From NCBI GenBank assembly GCA_964519995.1, contig CAZFLY010000034.1, positions 1 through 29,229 on the forward strand: DNA of 29,229 nucleotides, in the 5' to 3' direction. Of the stretch, positions 16,729-25,900 are shown piece after piece (the first letter of the stretch is position 1; each line of letters begins with the position of its first letter). The position numbers were made by a program, and so were the translations under genes. Below the pieces are notes generated by a model. The model did not search any database. It was given only the letters and a program-made list of their open reading frames with translations, and was not told the origin of the DNA. Source of the DNA: CAZFLY01 sp964519995. Lineage in GTDB: Bacteria > Planctomycetota > Phycisphaerae > Sedimentisphaerales > Anaerobacaceae.

Positions 16729-18747
16729 ATGTCGAATCGTCTATCAGTTAATATGGCGAATGTTCAAGCTGTTGTGCTTGCGGGTTGTCGTGATTTTGGC
16801 CGTTGCCCGATCGCGTCGCGTCTGCCTGCGGCCTTGTGGCCAATTGTGGATAGACCCGCTCTGGAACATCTCTTAGCAGCCTTTTTGGATCAAGGAGTCC
16901 AGCATGTAACAGTCTGTTCCTGCGATGAAGGTTCTCTATTACAGCAGTTGATTCAAACAGACAATCGTTTGAAAGTTGAGTATACATATGAGCCACTACC
17001 TGTTGGCACAGCAGGTTGCATTCGTGATGCTGTCCATGATCAGGATGGAAAGGATATGCTACTATTGGTATGTCCTGCAAACATAGTTCACCTCCCGAAA
17101 CTTGATGTGCTAATAGACACACACATCCAGAGTGGATCGGACTTGACCGTAGTATTCAATCCTGTTGAAATTAAGGGTTCTGCTAAGCCGATAGGTGAAG
17201 CGGCAGGTATATATGTCTGCCGCCCTGATATACTGGCATATATCCCTCAGCAGGGCTACTGCGATGTCAAGGAAGGATTGATTCCCGAAATGCTCCATCT
17301 CGGAAAAACTGTTAACGCTGCGACCCTGCCGATGCACGTAGGAAATTATCGGGATTGGCGAGAGTATCTACGGGCTATAAGTAATTACCTCGAAGATAGT
17401 CCGCAGTTCGGTGCCGAGCTTAGACTCTATGATAAAAAGGATTCGCATCTTCTTTGGGTCTCTGCCGATGTTCAGATTGATCCAAGCGCCAAAATGTTCG
17501 GGCCGTGTATCATATTGAACGGAGCACGTATTTGTGAGGATGTTGTTATCATCGGCCCGACTGTGGTTGGAAGAAACGTTTGTGTTGAAAAACGAAGCGT
17601 GGTGGCAAATTCTATTGTGTGGGATGGAGCACAGGTTGGCAGAGACTGCGAAGTTCAACGATGTATTGTTGACTATGGTGCCGTAGTAAGGTCCAAAACT
17701 GTTGTACGAGAGAAGTCCATACCTTCCAGAGCAGAAGGGATGTTTCGAGGCTTTCTCGATGGCGGGCTTAGAGTTGTGGAAACTAAGGTGGACAGGTTAA
17801 AGCTTGTATTACAATCTGGGCTCACCAGAATTGATAAAAGGCTTCCCGGCTGGATTCAATTGAATAAGGCACAGTATATTTCTTGGTTTGGTGTGATTTT
17901 AGTTCTATCTGCATTTATTTGGTCTTATTGGCCTAACCTTGTACGTCTTTGGAATGCATGGCAGCGAAGTGACGAGTACTCGTCGGGCCTGTTGGTTCCG
18001 TTTTTAGCTGTATATGTTCTATGGTCGAGACGTGGTGATATTACTCAGTGCCCGATAAGTCCTTCTATATGGGGAGTATTTGCATTTATTGGAGCTCAGG
18101 CTGTCAGATTGTTCGGATTATACTTTTTATATGACTCGGCGGAGAGGTTGTCTATTGTTTTAAGTATTGCTGCGCTTGTATTATTGTTGTCTAGCTGGAA
18201 GCTTTTGCGGAGGGTATCAACGGTACTATTGTTTCTGTGCTTGATGTTACCTTGGCCGAACCGTATCCAGGCTGCGGTGATGGTACCACTGCAGCGCTGG
18301 GCTACGTCGTCAGCGGTATTTTGCCTTGAAGTGGTTGGCTATGAAGTCGTGCAGGAAGGCAACATTATCCATATCGGCGAGTCAAGCGTCGCAGTTGCAG
18401 AGGCGTGCAATGGCCTGAGAATGGTCACGGCCTTCTTTGTTATTAGCGGATTGGTGGTCTTGTTGGTCAAACGCCGGTGGTGGGAGAAGCTTATTGTTCT
18501 CGCCTCGAGCCTACCAATCGCGTTGTTATGTAATACGATCCGATTGACGTTGACCGCGATGGCCTTTACGGTTGTTAGCGGCGAGTACTGGGAAAAGTTA
18601 TTTCATGATTTCGGTGGGTACGCTATGATGCCTTTAGCACTGGCTGCAGTGGTCGCTGAGTTGTGGCTCTTGACAAGATTGATTGTACTTCCATCAGAAC
18701 AGCAGCCAATAGTAATAACAAGACAAGAAAGGCAGTCAGTACTGTGA
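16729..18747 (+). CDS. Exosortase with N-terminal nucleotidyltransferase-like and beta-helix domains
   Basis: This is a fusion protein of about 672 residues. The C-terminal half (about 380-670) is an exosortase: the EYSSGLLVPFLAVYVLW signature, several membrane helices, and the three catalytic positions Cys560 (EACNGLR), Arg605 (NTIRL) and His626 (FHDFGGY). Exosortases are thought to cleave PEP-CTERM tails in the inner membrane. The N-terminal half has a sugar-nucleotidyltransferase fold (AVVLAG start; YRDWREYLRAISNYL end) followed by hexapeptide left-handed beta-helix repeats at about 242-331 (IIGPTVVGRNVCVEKRSVV). The usual GXGTRLXP...PKP loop and the metal-binding Asp are replaced (GCRDFGRCPIASRLPAALWP; CPANI), so this domain may be inactive. 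There is no clear Shine-Dalgarno; TTG 16705, ATG 16729 and ATG 16753 are all possible. It is the first gene of the exosortase run. Confidence 0.9.
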   Translation: MSNRLSVNMANVQAVVLAGCRDFGRCPIASRLPAALWPIVDRPALEHLLAAFLDQGVQHVTVCSCDEGSLLQQLIQTDNRLKVEYTYEPLPVGTAGCIRDAVHDQDGKDMLLLVCPANIVHLPKLDVLIDTHIQSGSDLTVVFNPVEIKGSAKPIGEAAGIYVCRPDILAYIPQQGYCDVKEGLIPEMLHLGKTVNAATLPMHVGNYRDWREYLRAISNYLEDSPQFGAELRLYDKKDSHLLWVSADVQIDPSAKMFGPCIILNGARICEDVVIIGPTVVGRNVCVEKRSVVANSIVWDGAQVGRDCEVQRCIVDYGAVVRSKTVVREKSIPSRAEGMFRGFLDGGLRVVETKVDRLKLVLQSGLTRIDKRLPGWIQLNKAQYISWFGVILVLSAFIWSYWPNLVRLWNAWQRSDEYSSGLLVPFLAVYVLWSRRGDITQCPISPSIWGVFAFIGAQAVRLFGLYFLYDSAERLSIVLSIAALVLLLSSWKLLRRVSTVLLFLCLMLPWPNRIQAAVMVPLQRWATSSAVFCLEVVGYEVVQEGNIIHIGESSVAVAEACNGLRMVTAFFVISGLVVLLVKRRWWEKLIVLASSLPIALLCNTIRLTLTAMAFTVVSGEYWEKLFHDFGGYAMMPLALAAVVAELWLLTRLIVLPSEQQPIVITRQERQSVL

Positions 18748-18772
18748 AACTGGACAAAGGAGAATCGAAAAG

Positions 18773-21109
18773 ATGGATACCCTGGAGAGATATCTCGATC
18801 GTGTAATTGAACAGAAGCCTGCAGCTTTTGAAGCGCCTCCTGAGCCTCCTTCCAGACCTGGCGGCGAGCCAACACACGATCTCTTAGCCGCAATACTTCG
18901 TCGTTGGTATATTGTGCTGCTCACATTCCTGGTCGTGACTGTGATAGGATTGCCCGCAATATGGTTCTTGATTGAGACTCAGCACATTGTGACTGGTGGG
19001 ATTATGGTTGCCCCTATCATACCGAACATTTTGACCGGCCAGCCGGAAAGAGGAGAGATATCAAATTATACAACCTTTGTGAATACGCAGGCAATAATGA
19101 TCACCGGTGACAGAGTGGTGCAAAGAGTCGCAGATGAGTTGGTTGACAAAGACCTGGAGTTCTTCAAGGATGAACCTATTAGCCGAGTTGGCAAACTGAA
19201 GCGGAAACTGGAAAGACTAAGAGGCATAAAAGCAGAGCCTGAGCCTGTAAACACACTGAAGCGTGCGATCGCAAGGGGAGACATAAGGGCTGTAGCTCGA
19301 CACCGCACCGAGTTGATCGCGGTGAGGATGAAAAGCATGAGACCGAGCGAAGCCAAACAGATTGTAGATTCTTTCATCCGGAATTATATGGCTGTCTACG
19401 TTTCCGGTTCTGCCCAAGAGGAAGACCAACAACTGGCTGTGTTAGAGAATGAGCGCAAAGTCTTAACTGAAAGGCTGCAGAGGCAGCGCCAGACAATTCG
19501 TCAGTTGGCTGACGAATATGGGACGACAACCTTGGATGGACGCCAGGATATGATGTTGCGGCGCGTTACGACCTTGCTGGGCGAGCTTACCAGATTGGAG
19601 GCACGTAGAATTAGCCTCGAGGCCAACGTGGAGTTGTTCGAGCAAGTTGAGCAGGTCTCTATATCGCCACACGAACTAATGGCGAGGCGCAGCGAGTATA
19701 TCAATTCTGATCCGACTATTCGGGAAATAATCCGAAATATCGTCCAGTTAGATCGGGACCTGATTGTCACTGAACAAGTATTGGCACCCGGAAATCCCGC
19801 TATAAAGCAAAAGTGGGAGCTCTTGGATGCATTTAGGACACGCTTGGAAGAAAAACGCCAGGAATTGGCTAAGAGTTTTGATGAAGGATTAGACGAGCGC
19901 GCCAAAGAAACCGCTCATGAACGGTTGTTGCACTCGCAGGCAGAGATAGAGCAGATCAAAGTGCATGAAAAGCGACTTCGTGAAGTGCTGAGCGAGCAAG
20001 ATAGCCAAACCATTGAGGTAGGGCGAACGCAACTGGATATTCAAGATATGCAATTTCAATTAGAACTTGAAAAGGATATATACGACAGGATCTGCCGACG
20101 CATAAAAGAAATGGAGATGGAACGCAAGCGTCCTGCGAGGATTTCCTTTGCTTATCCTGCTGATGTCGCTTTTGTTGAAGATAAGCGCGTAAAATACTCG
20201 GCTGCCTTGGTTTTCGGCGCGTTTTTCTGTGGCGTAGTACTAGCGTTTCTGAGGGATAAGGCAGATAAGAGTTTGCATACGCCCGATGATGTTGTTAAGC
20301 GCATAGGCATTCGAATAATTGGTACTACCACAAATTCACGAGGGATAAAACCCGCTCTCCTGCATGAGCAAATCTCCGGAGACTACCAAACTATACGTGC
20401 GAATTTAGGGCTACTTGATAGCGAGGGCATACCAAAAAAGTTGGCTGTTACAAGTCCCGGCATGAGAGAGGGAAAAACTACTTTTGCGATCAATTTGGCA
20501 ACAAGTTTGGCTAAATCAGGCAAAAAAGTCCTGTTAATAGATGGTGACTTAAGGAAACCCGATGTCGGGTACTTGTTGAAAATTTCCAAAGACAAAAAGA
20601 GCCTCTATAATGTGCTTGCTGGAAAAGCTGTCGATGGGGCTGTTTACTCTATTTCTTCAAGCGGGCTGGATGTGCTGGCGGCGGATTCCCACAACACAAG
20701 TGATATTTATGAGCTGTTGGCATCACCGGTAGCAGCACAGCAAATAGACAAGCTGGGCTTCAACTATGACCATGTGATCATCGATACTCCGCCTGTATTG
20801 GCCTTTCCTGATGCTTTGGTTTGGGCTAAGATTGCAGGTGCGGTTGTGTTGATTAGCTTTGCTGGGCAGACTACTGCACCCGATCTAAAAAAAGCAAAGG
20901 AAAGGCTAACAGAAGTAAAAACAAAAGTACTAGGTACAATTTTGAGCAACGTCGAGGTCGATCATGGCTATTACCGTTATGGTTACGACTACTATTCGCA
21001 GAAGGCACAGTCAGTAAAAGCTACCAGGCGACAACGTGGGAAAAAACCGTTACTGTTTACGGAAGATCAGCCACATAACGTTGACAATTCTGACTCTCAG
21101 GAGAATTGA
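18773..21109 (+). CDS. Wzc-like polysaccharide co-polymerase/tyrosine autokinase
   Basis: This 778-residue inner-membrane protein controls chain length and export. It has a proline-rich cytoplasmic N-terminus, a first membrane helix at about 46-67, a long coiled-coil periplasmic part (about 200-430), a second helix at about 472-491, and a cytoplasmic BY-kinase domain. The kinase shows the deviant Walker A loop SPGMREGKTT with Lys568, Walker A' VLLIDGDLRKPD, and Walker B HVIIDTPPV. A C-terminal tyrosine cluster (YYRYGYDYY, about 731-740) is the expected autophosphorylation site. The start is ATG 18773 with AAAGGAGA about 10 nt upstream. It starts 25 nt after the exosortase gene and its stop overlaps the next ATG (TGATG). 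Confidence 0.92.
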   Translation: MDTLERYLDRVIEQKPAAFEAPPEPPSRPGGEPTHDLLAAILRRWYIVLLTFLVVTVIGLPAIWFLIETQHIVTGGIMVAPIIPNILTGQPERGEISNYTTFVNTQAIMITGDRVVQRVADELVDKDLEFFKDEPISRVGKLKRKLERLRGIKAEPEPVNTLKRAIARGDIRAVARHRTELIAVRMKSMRPSEAKQIVDSFIRNYMAVYVSGSAQEEDQQLAVLENERKVLTERLQRQRQTIRQLADEYGTTTLDGRQDMMLRRVTTLLGELTRLEARRISLEANVELFEQVEQVSISPHELMARRSEYINSDPTIREIIRNIVQLDRDLIVTEQVLAPGNPAIKQKWELLDAFRTRLEEKRQELAKSFDEGLDERAKETAHERLLHSQAEIEQIKVHEKRLREVLSEQDSQTIEVGRTQLDIQDMQFQLELEKDIYDRICRRIKEMEMERKRPARISFAYPADVAFVEDKRVKYSAALVFGAFFCGVVLAFLRDKADKSLHTPDDVVKRIGIRIIGTTTNSRGIKPALLHEQISGDYQTIRANLGLLDSEGIPKKLAVTSPGMREGKTTFAINLATSLAKSGKKVLLIDGDLRKPDVGYLLKISKDKKSLYNVLAGKAVDGAVYSISSSGLDVLAADSHNTSDIYELLASPVAAQQIDKLGFNYDHVIIDTPPVLAFPDALVWAKIAGAVVLISFAGQTTAPDLKKAKERLTEVKTKVLGTILSNVEVDHGYYRYGYDYYSQKAQSVKATRRQRGKKPLLFTEDQPHNVDNSDSQEN

Positions 21110-22881
21110 TGCCGGAAACTGCGAGTCGGACGTTAGATACAAGCCTTTTTATGAAACTGGTTATCTTACACGGGAAGAAGGACACTACGATTGGTAGTGG
21201 CGAAAATCTGCTTCGACTTGCTTTGTCTGATGAGCCTACTGCGAGCGTGATTTTCGCTGGTTTAAAGAAAGGTCTACCACATAGCTGCAACCGGGTTCCG
21301 ATCGTGGGTTGTCTGAAATTGCGTCATAGTAATGCTGTTTATGTTCTCCCAAAGGAATGGGGTGTTAAAATCCGTCCGGGTGGTCCAAGAATAATAACGT
21401 ACAAGGATAAGGTACCGATTTATGCTGAGTTCATTAGCCAGGCCAAGCGAACAGGTTGGTTCGTTGTTTGTGACGGACGATTTGCCACGCAGATTAGCAA
21501 CGTGTTGCTGGAACAAGTATTGTCTGGGGCTAATGGGAATGTGGTGGCAGTCGATGTCACACCAGAACTGTTGGCTTATCGAGAAAAAGTACGTTTGACA
21601 ACCAAGAACAAAGTAGTGGGATTTCGTCGACTACATTCCGACTCTATTGAACCGGCCAGTGCCATTGCGGATTGGCCTCATTATCTTTTTATAAAAAGTG
21701 GTGCCCTTGACTTGGTCCTGACCGATCAAGTTTTGTCAATGGACTTTTATGCTTTTGCAGAAAGGTGCCGATCAAAGCAGTTGGTTATTCACTCGTTCAA
21801 AGTAGCTGGTACCGTGCTCGATCTGCAAACAGAAGGTGGGTTATTGGATTTCTATAAAGCTTTTCTTGATAGTGCGTCAATACGTGGCGTTCAGAGTACG
21901 GTTGAGGGCGTTGGCGCCATAATTGTCACAAGCAATCATGGGATTTCTCGAGGTTCACGTATTATTAGGAAAGTGCTGTTAGGAAGAAATGTCCAAATCG
22001 GTGAGCAAGCGACTATTGTAGGTCCAACGATTATTGCTGATAACGTTAAGATCGGACAGGGCGCTACAATATATTCATCTATCATCGGCTCCAACATAAC
22101 GGTAGGTGCGAATCAATTTGTTAATAACCGCGTTTTACAAGATATGGGATTCGATGGGAAGCATGTACTTCGATCCAATGGGGATGGTGCAAAACAGATT
22201 GGCTATGCAATGCGTAGAACAAGCTCCTGGGTAAGAATTGGTAATGCTTTTCGCACCTGGCCAAAATTCTCTTATCCGCGATTTTTCAAGCGGTTTGCCG
22301 ATTGCTTGACTGCGATAATAGTGCTGATTCTATTCGCTCCTGTCATGCCGTTTATTGCCTTAGCAGTCAAAATGAGTTCGACGGGTCCGTTATTCTTCAA
22401 AGACAGACGTCAAGGTTTTCACGGTAGAAAATTCAACTGTTTCAAGTTCAGGACAATGACCGTAGGAGCTGATAAGATGCAGGAGAAACTGAGGGTTGTC
22501 AGTGAGGTAGATGGTCCACAGTTCAAGATGGCGGATGACCCTCGAATTAACATGATTGGCAGATTCTTGCGAGAGACACATATTGATGAGATACCTCAAT
22601 TCATTAATGTTTTGCTTGGCCAGATGAGCGTTGTCGGTCCAAGGCCTTCTCCTGAACAAGAGAACACTTTGTGTCCTTTCTGGCATGACGCTCGCCTGTC
22701 GGTTCGGCCGGGGATTACAGGCCTTTGGCAGGTTTGTCGGACGCGTCAGCCACTGAAGGACTTTCAAGAATGGATTCATTACGATACCAGATATGTAAGA
22801 GAGCTCTCACCCAGGATGGACCTGTGGATATGCCGGCAGACAGTTAAAAAGTTGATAGATAACTTCATAAATCAGTTCTGA
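21109..22881 (+). CDS. Phosphoglycosyl transferase fused to NTase-like and beta-helix domains
   Basis: The C-terminal part (about 388-590) is a bacterial sugar transferase (WbaP/WcaJ-type monotopic PGT) that starts repeat-unit synthesis by moving a phospho-sugar to undecaprenyl phosphate. It has a membrane segment at about 396-421, FKFRTM, the catalytic pair Asp493-Glu494 (THIDEIPQ), SVVGPRPSPEQE and RPGITGLWQV. Residues about 275-345 are hexapeptide beta-helix repeats (LLGRNVQIGEQATIVGPTII). The first 260 residues look like a highly degenerate sugar-nucleotidyltransferase (VVCDGRF; GTVLDLQTEGGLLDFYKAFL). This replaces the multi-membrane or CoA-binding-like N-terminus of usual PGTs. The start is ATG 21109 (AGGAG 5 nt upstream), overlapping the Wzc stop; a TTG one codon earlier is less likely. 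Confidence 0.88.
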   Translation: MPETASRTLDTSLFMKLVILHGKKDTTIGSGENLLRLALSDEPTASVIFAGLKKGLPHSCNRVPIVGCLKLRHSNAVYVLPKEWGVKIRPGGPRIITYKDKVPIYAEFISQAKRTGWFVVCDGRFATQISNVLLEQVLSGANGNVVAVDVTPELLAYREKVRLTTKNKVVGFRRLHSDSIEPASAIADWPHYLFIKSGALDLVLTDQVLSMDFYAFAERCRSKQLVIHSFKVAGTVLDLQTEGGLLDFYKAFLDSASIRGVQSTVEGVGAIIVTSNHGISRGSRIIRKVLLGRNVQIGEQATIVGPTIIADNVKIGQGATIYSSIIGSNITVGANQFVNNRVLQDMGFDGKHVLRSNGDGAKQIGYAMRRTSSWVRIGNAFRTWPKFSYPRFFKRFADCLTAIIVLILFAPVMPFIALAVKMSSTGPLFFKDRRQGFHGRKFNCFKFRTMTVGADKMQEKLRVVSEVDGPQFKMADDPRINMIGRFLRETHIDEIPQFINVLLGQMSVVGPRPSPEQENTLCPFWHDARLSVRPGITGLWQVCRTRQPLKDFQEWIHYDTRYVRELSPRMDLWICRQTVKKLIDNFINQF

Positions 22882-22924
22882 TTCAGTGGGTAACAGCGGA
22901 GGACAATAACGACGATTCTCAACT

Positions 22925-22938
22925 TTTGCACGTGCAAA
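22925..22938. promoter_or_regulatory. Perfect 14-bp palindrome, candidate operator
   Basis: TTTGCACGTGCAAA lies in the 104-nt gap between the PGT gene and the TPR gene, 47 nt before the TPR start. It is a perfect dyad of the size bound by dimeric helix-turn-helix regulators. The LuxR-type protein two genes downstream is an obvious but untested candidate. I did not identify a convincing -10/-35 pair beside it. I did not find a second copy by eye. Confidence 0.4.
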
Positions 22939-22985
22939 GACTTTTTGCGCTGACCCACTCAAGCACTTTTAGGAAGGATAGGAAA

Positions 22986-25900
22986 ATGGCAAAAAGATAC
23001 TTTAATTGGAAATTAGCAATCGTTTTCGTAATCAGTCTTGTTGTTCTTTGCGTAACCGCTTTTGCGCTACGAAGTTGGCAAAGGGGCAACCGAGCGGAAC
23101 GAGGGCTTATTCTTGGCAATGAGGCTTATGAGCAGCGCAAGTGGGACGAGGCAGCGGCTAACCTGGGACGTTATCTTAGCGTTGAGCGAAATGATGTGCA
23201 GGCACTGCTTAAGTACGCCGATGCGCAGATCAAAAGAAGGCCTATTAGAAACAGCAACATTCAGCAGGCGATAGCGGCATACCGAACCGTTTTAAGGTTG
23301 GATAAAAACGAATCCGAAGCTGCTACCAAGCTTACTGAGATCTATCTTGGGATAAACGCTCCAGGCGAGGCTGAGTTAATCGCGGAACGGTATCTTCAAA
23401 CAAATGACAATCCTGAAATTAGCCGGATGCTGGCTGTGGCGCTAGCCAGACAGCGCAGGTTCGACGAAGCTGTAACCCAGTTGAAAACAATCATAGAAAA
23501 ACACTCCGACGAGATATTAGCTTATGAAACTTTGGGTCAGTTAATGGAACAACGACCACAAGATTTTACCGACCAGCCGAAGCGGTGGTATGATGAGGCT
23601 GTGGAGAAAAACCCATCCTCGGCATTGGCTTACATCGTCCGGGCGGCGTTCTATCTGCGAAGTGGGGACAGATCTAAGGCCTTAGCGGATCTGGAACAAG
23701 CTGAAGTGCAAGACTTGTCTGACCCCCTTGTTCGCCTACGTCTGGCAAGAGAATTTACCGTCGTAGGTATCTTGGATCAAGCGGAGCAGCACCTAAAGAT
23801 TGTCCAGGCCGATAACCCGACAGATCGGACGCTCTGGCTTATCTGGGCGGAACTAGCATTAAGATCCGCTTCACAAGAAAAGATGCAAGAAGTAGCCGAG
23901 ATGGGCTTACGAGAGCTTGGTTCCGACATGTGGGATTTTATACATGTAGCAGCAGAACTGTTTATTCGGGCAGGCCAGCTCGACCAGGCTGAGGACTGTA
24001 TCTCCAAAATGCACGAAAAGGATATACATCCTGAAAAAGTCGCTTTTCTGCGAGGTCTTGTGGCGAATAGAAAGGGGCATACTTACAGAGCCATCAAGTA
24101 CTGGTCACGAGCAGTTGAATTAGGTGATAAATCACCACGCGTTCGGTTAGCACTGGCATCTGCTTTTTCCAATTTAGGTGATTTGCAGTCGGCATTGCGG
24201 CAGTTGCGTATTCTGGTTTCCGAGTTTCCTGATTCTTTGGATGGTCTTATCACAATAGCGCGGTTGACAGCCCAAATGGGAAACTGGGCCGAGTCTGTAG
24301 AATACACTGTAAAAGCCAAGCAGCTCTCACCAGAAAATCTTGAGGTAACTTTACTTGATATCCAGGCTCAAATGCGGTTGCTGGCATCGCGATCAGTGGA
24401 TGTGAACAACATTCAGGTCTGGCATGACTTGGAAGAAAAGTTGGAAACGTTGGAAAAAGCGACTGATGGCGCAGCAAAGATACGACTCCTTCAACTGCGA
24501 GTAGCCATGCAGCAGGGTAAGCTCACCGAGGCCAGATCTCTACTTGACCAGCTAATACAAGCCTATCCTTCACAAGCAGAAACTGTCTTGGCTGAGGCTG
24601 AACTACTTACCGCTGAGGGTAAGAGCAGTGAAGCTACAACAGTGTTGCAGAGAGCCATAGAGCAGTTTCCTCAGAATGTAGTACTTGTGAGATACCTTGC
24701 CATCTTGTACGCTCAGCAGAACAACTACGACAAATGTGAGCAGGTCATACAAGCTGCGCTCAAGCGTGTTGAGCAATCATTCGCTCAGCATGAGTTGGGT
24801 TTATTGCTTGCGCAGTTCTATAGACGTTGGGGACAAGAGAACAAGGCATACGCTTTCCTCAATGCACTTACGCAGAAGCTTCCGAATGACATCCCTGTCA
24901 AACGCCAACTCTTATCATGTGGGCAGGTCATGGACGACCCTGAAACAGCACAGTCAATAGTCGATGCCATCAAGGAACTTGAAGGTGAAGACGGATGGCA
25001 GTGGCGGTATGAGCAGGCAAGAATTTGGTTCAACGGTGATGGTTTTACCGCTAGGTCTGTCCAGATACTAAGTCTTATGGAAAAGAATTTGCTGGCGAAT
25101 CCAGATGACCTGCCGAGCCGTGTTTTGCTTGCAGCAACATACGAAAGATCTGGTGAACTGCAACTGGCGATATCGACTTACCGTGAGGCCTTGAGTCGGT
25201 CACCCGACGATGTTCGCATTATTGTTCCCACCGTTGCCTTGCTCTACAAAACCGAAGAATATGATGAAGCTGAGGAAATTTTGGCGCGTGCTGCCGAAGA
25301 AAAACTGTATCACCCACAGCTTCAACAAATACAACTGCAAAGCCACCTCAGACGCGGTGAGTTGAGTTCAGCTTCAGACGTTCTACAGGATCTGCTCAGT
25401 AATGATCCAAACAATCAAGCCATCTGTCTCTCTCTTGCCTTGCTTAAGATGCGACAGAGTGAGTTTGATGTGGCAAGCGAATTGTTAGAGAGACTACGAA
25501 AGCAAGAACCCAACTCGTTACCCGTAGTCTCCGCTTTGGCGCAGCTTAACGTTCGGCAGAATAAATCCCAACAAGCACTGCAACTCTGCGAACAAATAGT
25601 ACACGATGTTAACAGTGTACCTGCCTATATTCTGCGCGCTAGGACATACGCTGCATTGGGACAATTTGACAAGACAGTTGAAGACTTCGGACGAGCTTTG
25701 GCTATGGAACCGAAGAACGCTGGGATATGGTTGGCCAGGAGCGATTTCTATCGATCAATGGGGCGTCCGGCGCAAGCACTTTCGGATGCGGAAACGGCGC
25801 TATCTTTGGCTCCCGATAACGACCGAATCCAAAAACGCTGTATATCGCTTTATTTGGTATCGCCTAACTCGGAACACGTTCGTCAAGGAAAAAAGATTCT

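Noticed and set aside
22926..22985. Upstream ATG for the TPR protein
   Set aside because: This start lies inside the palindrome and has no Shine-Dalgarno, while ATG 22986 has a good one and leads directly into the membrane anchor.
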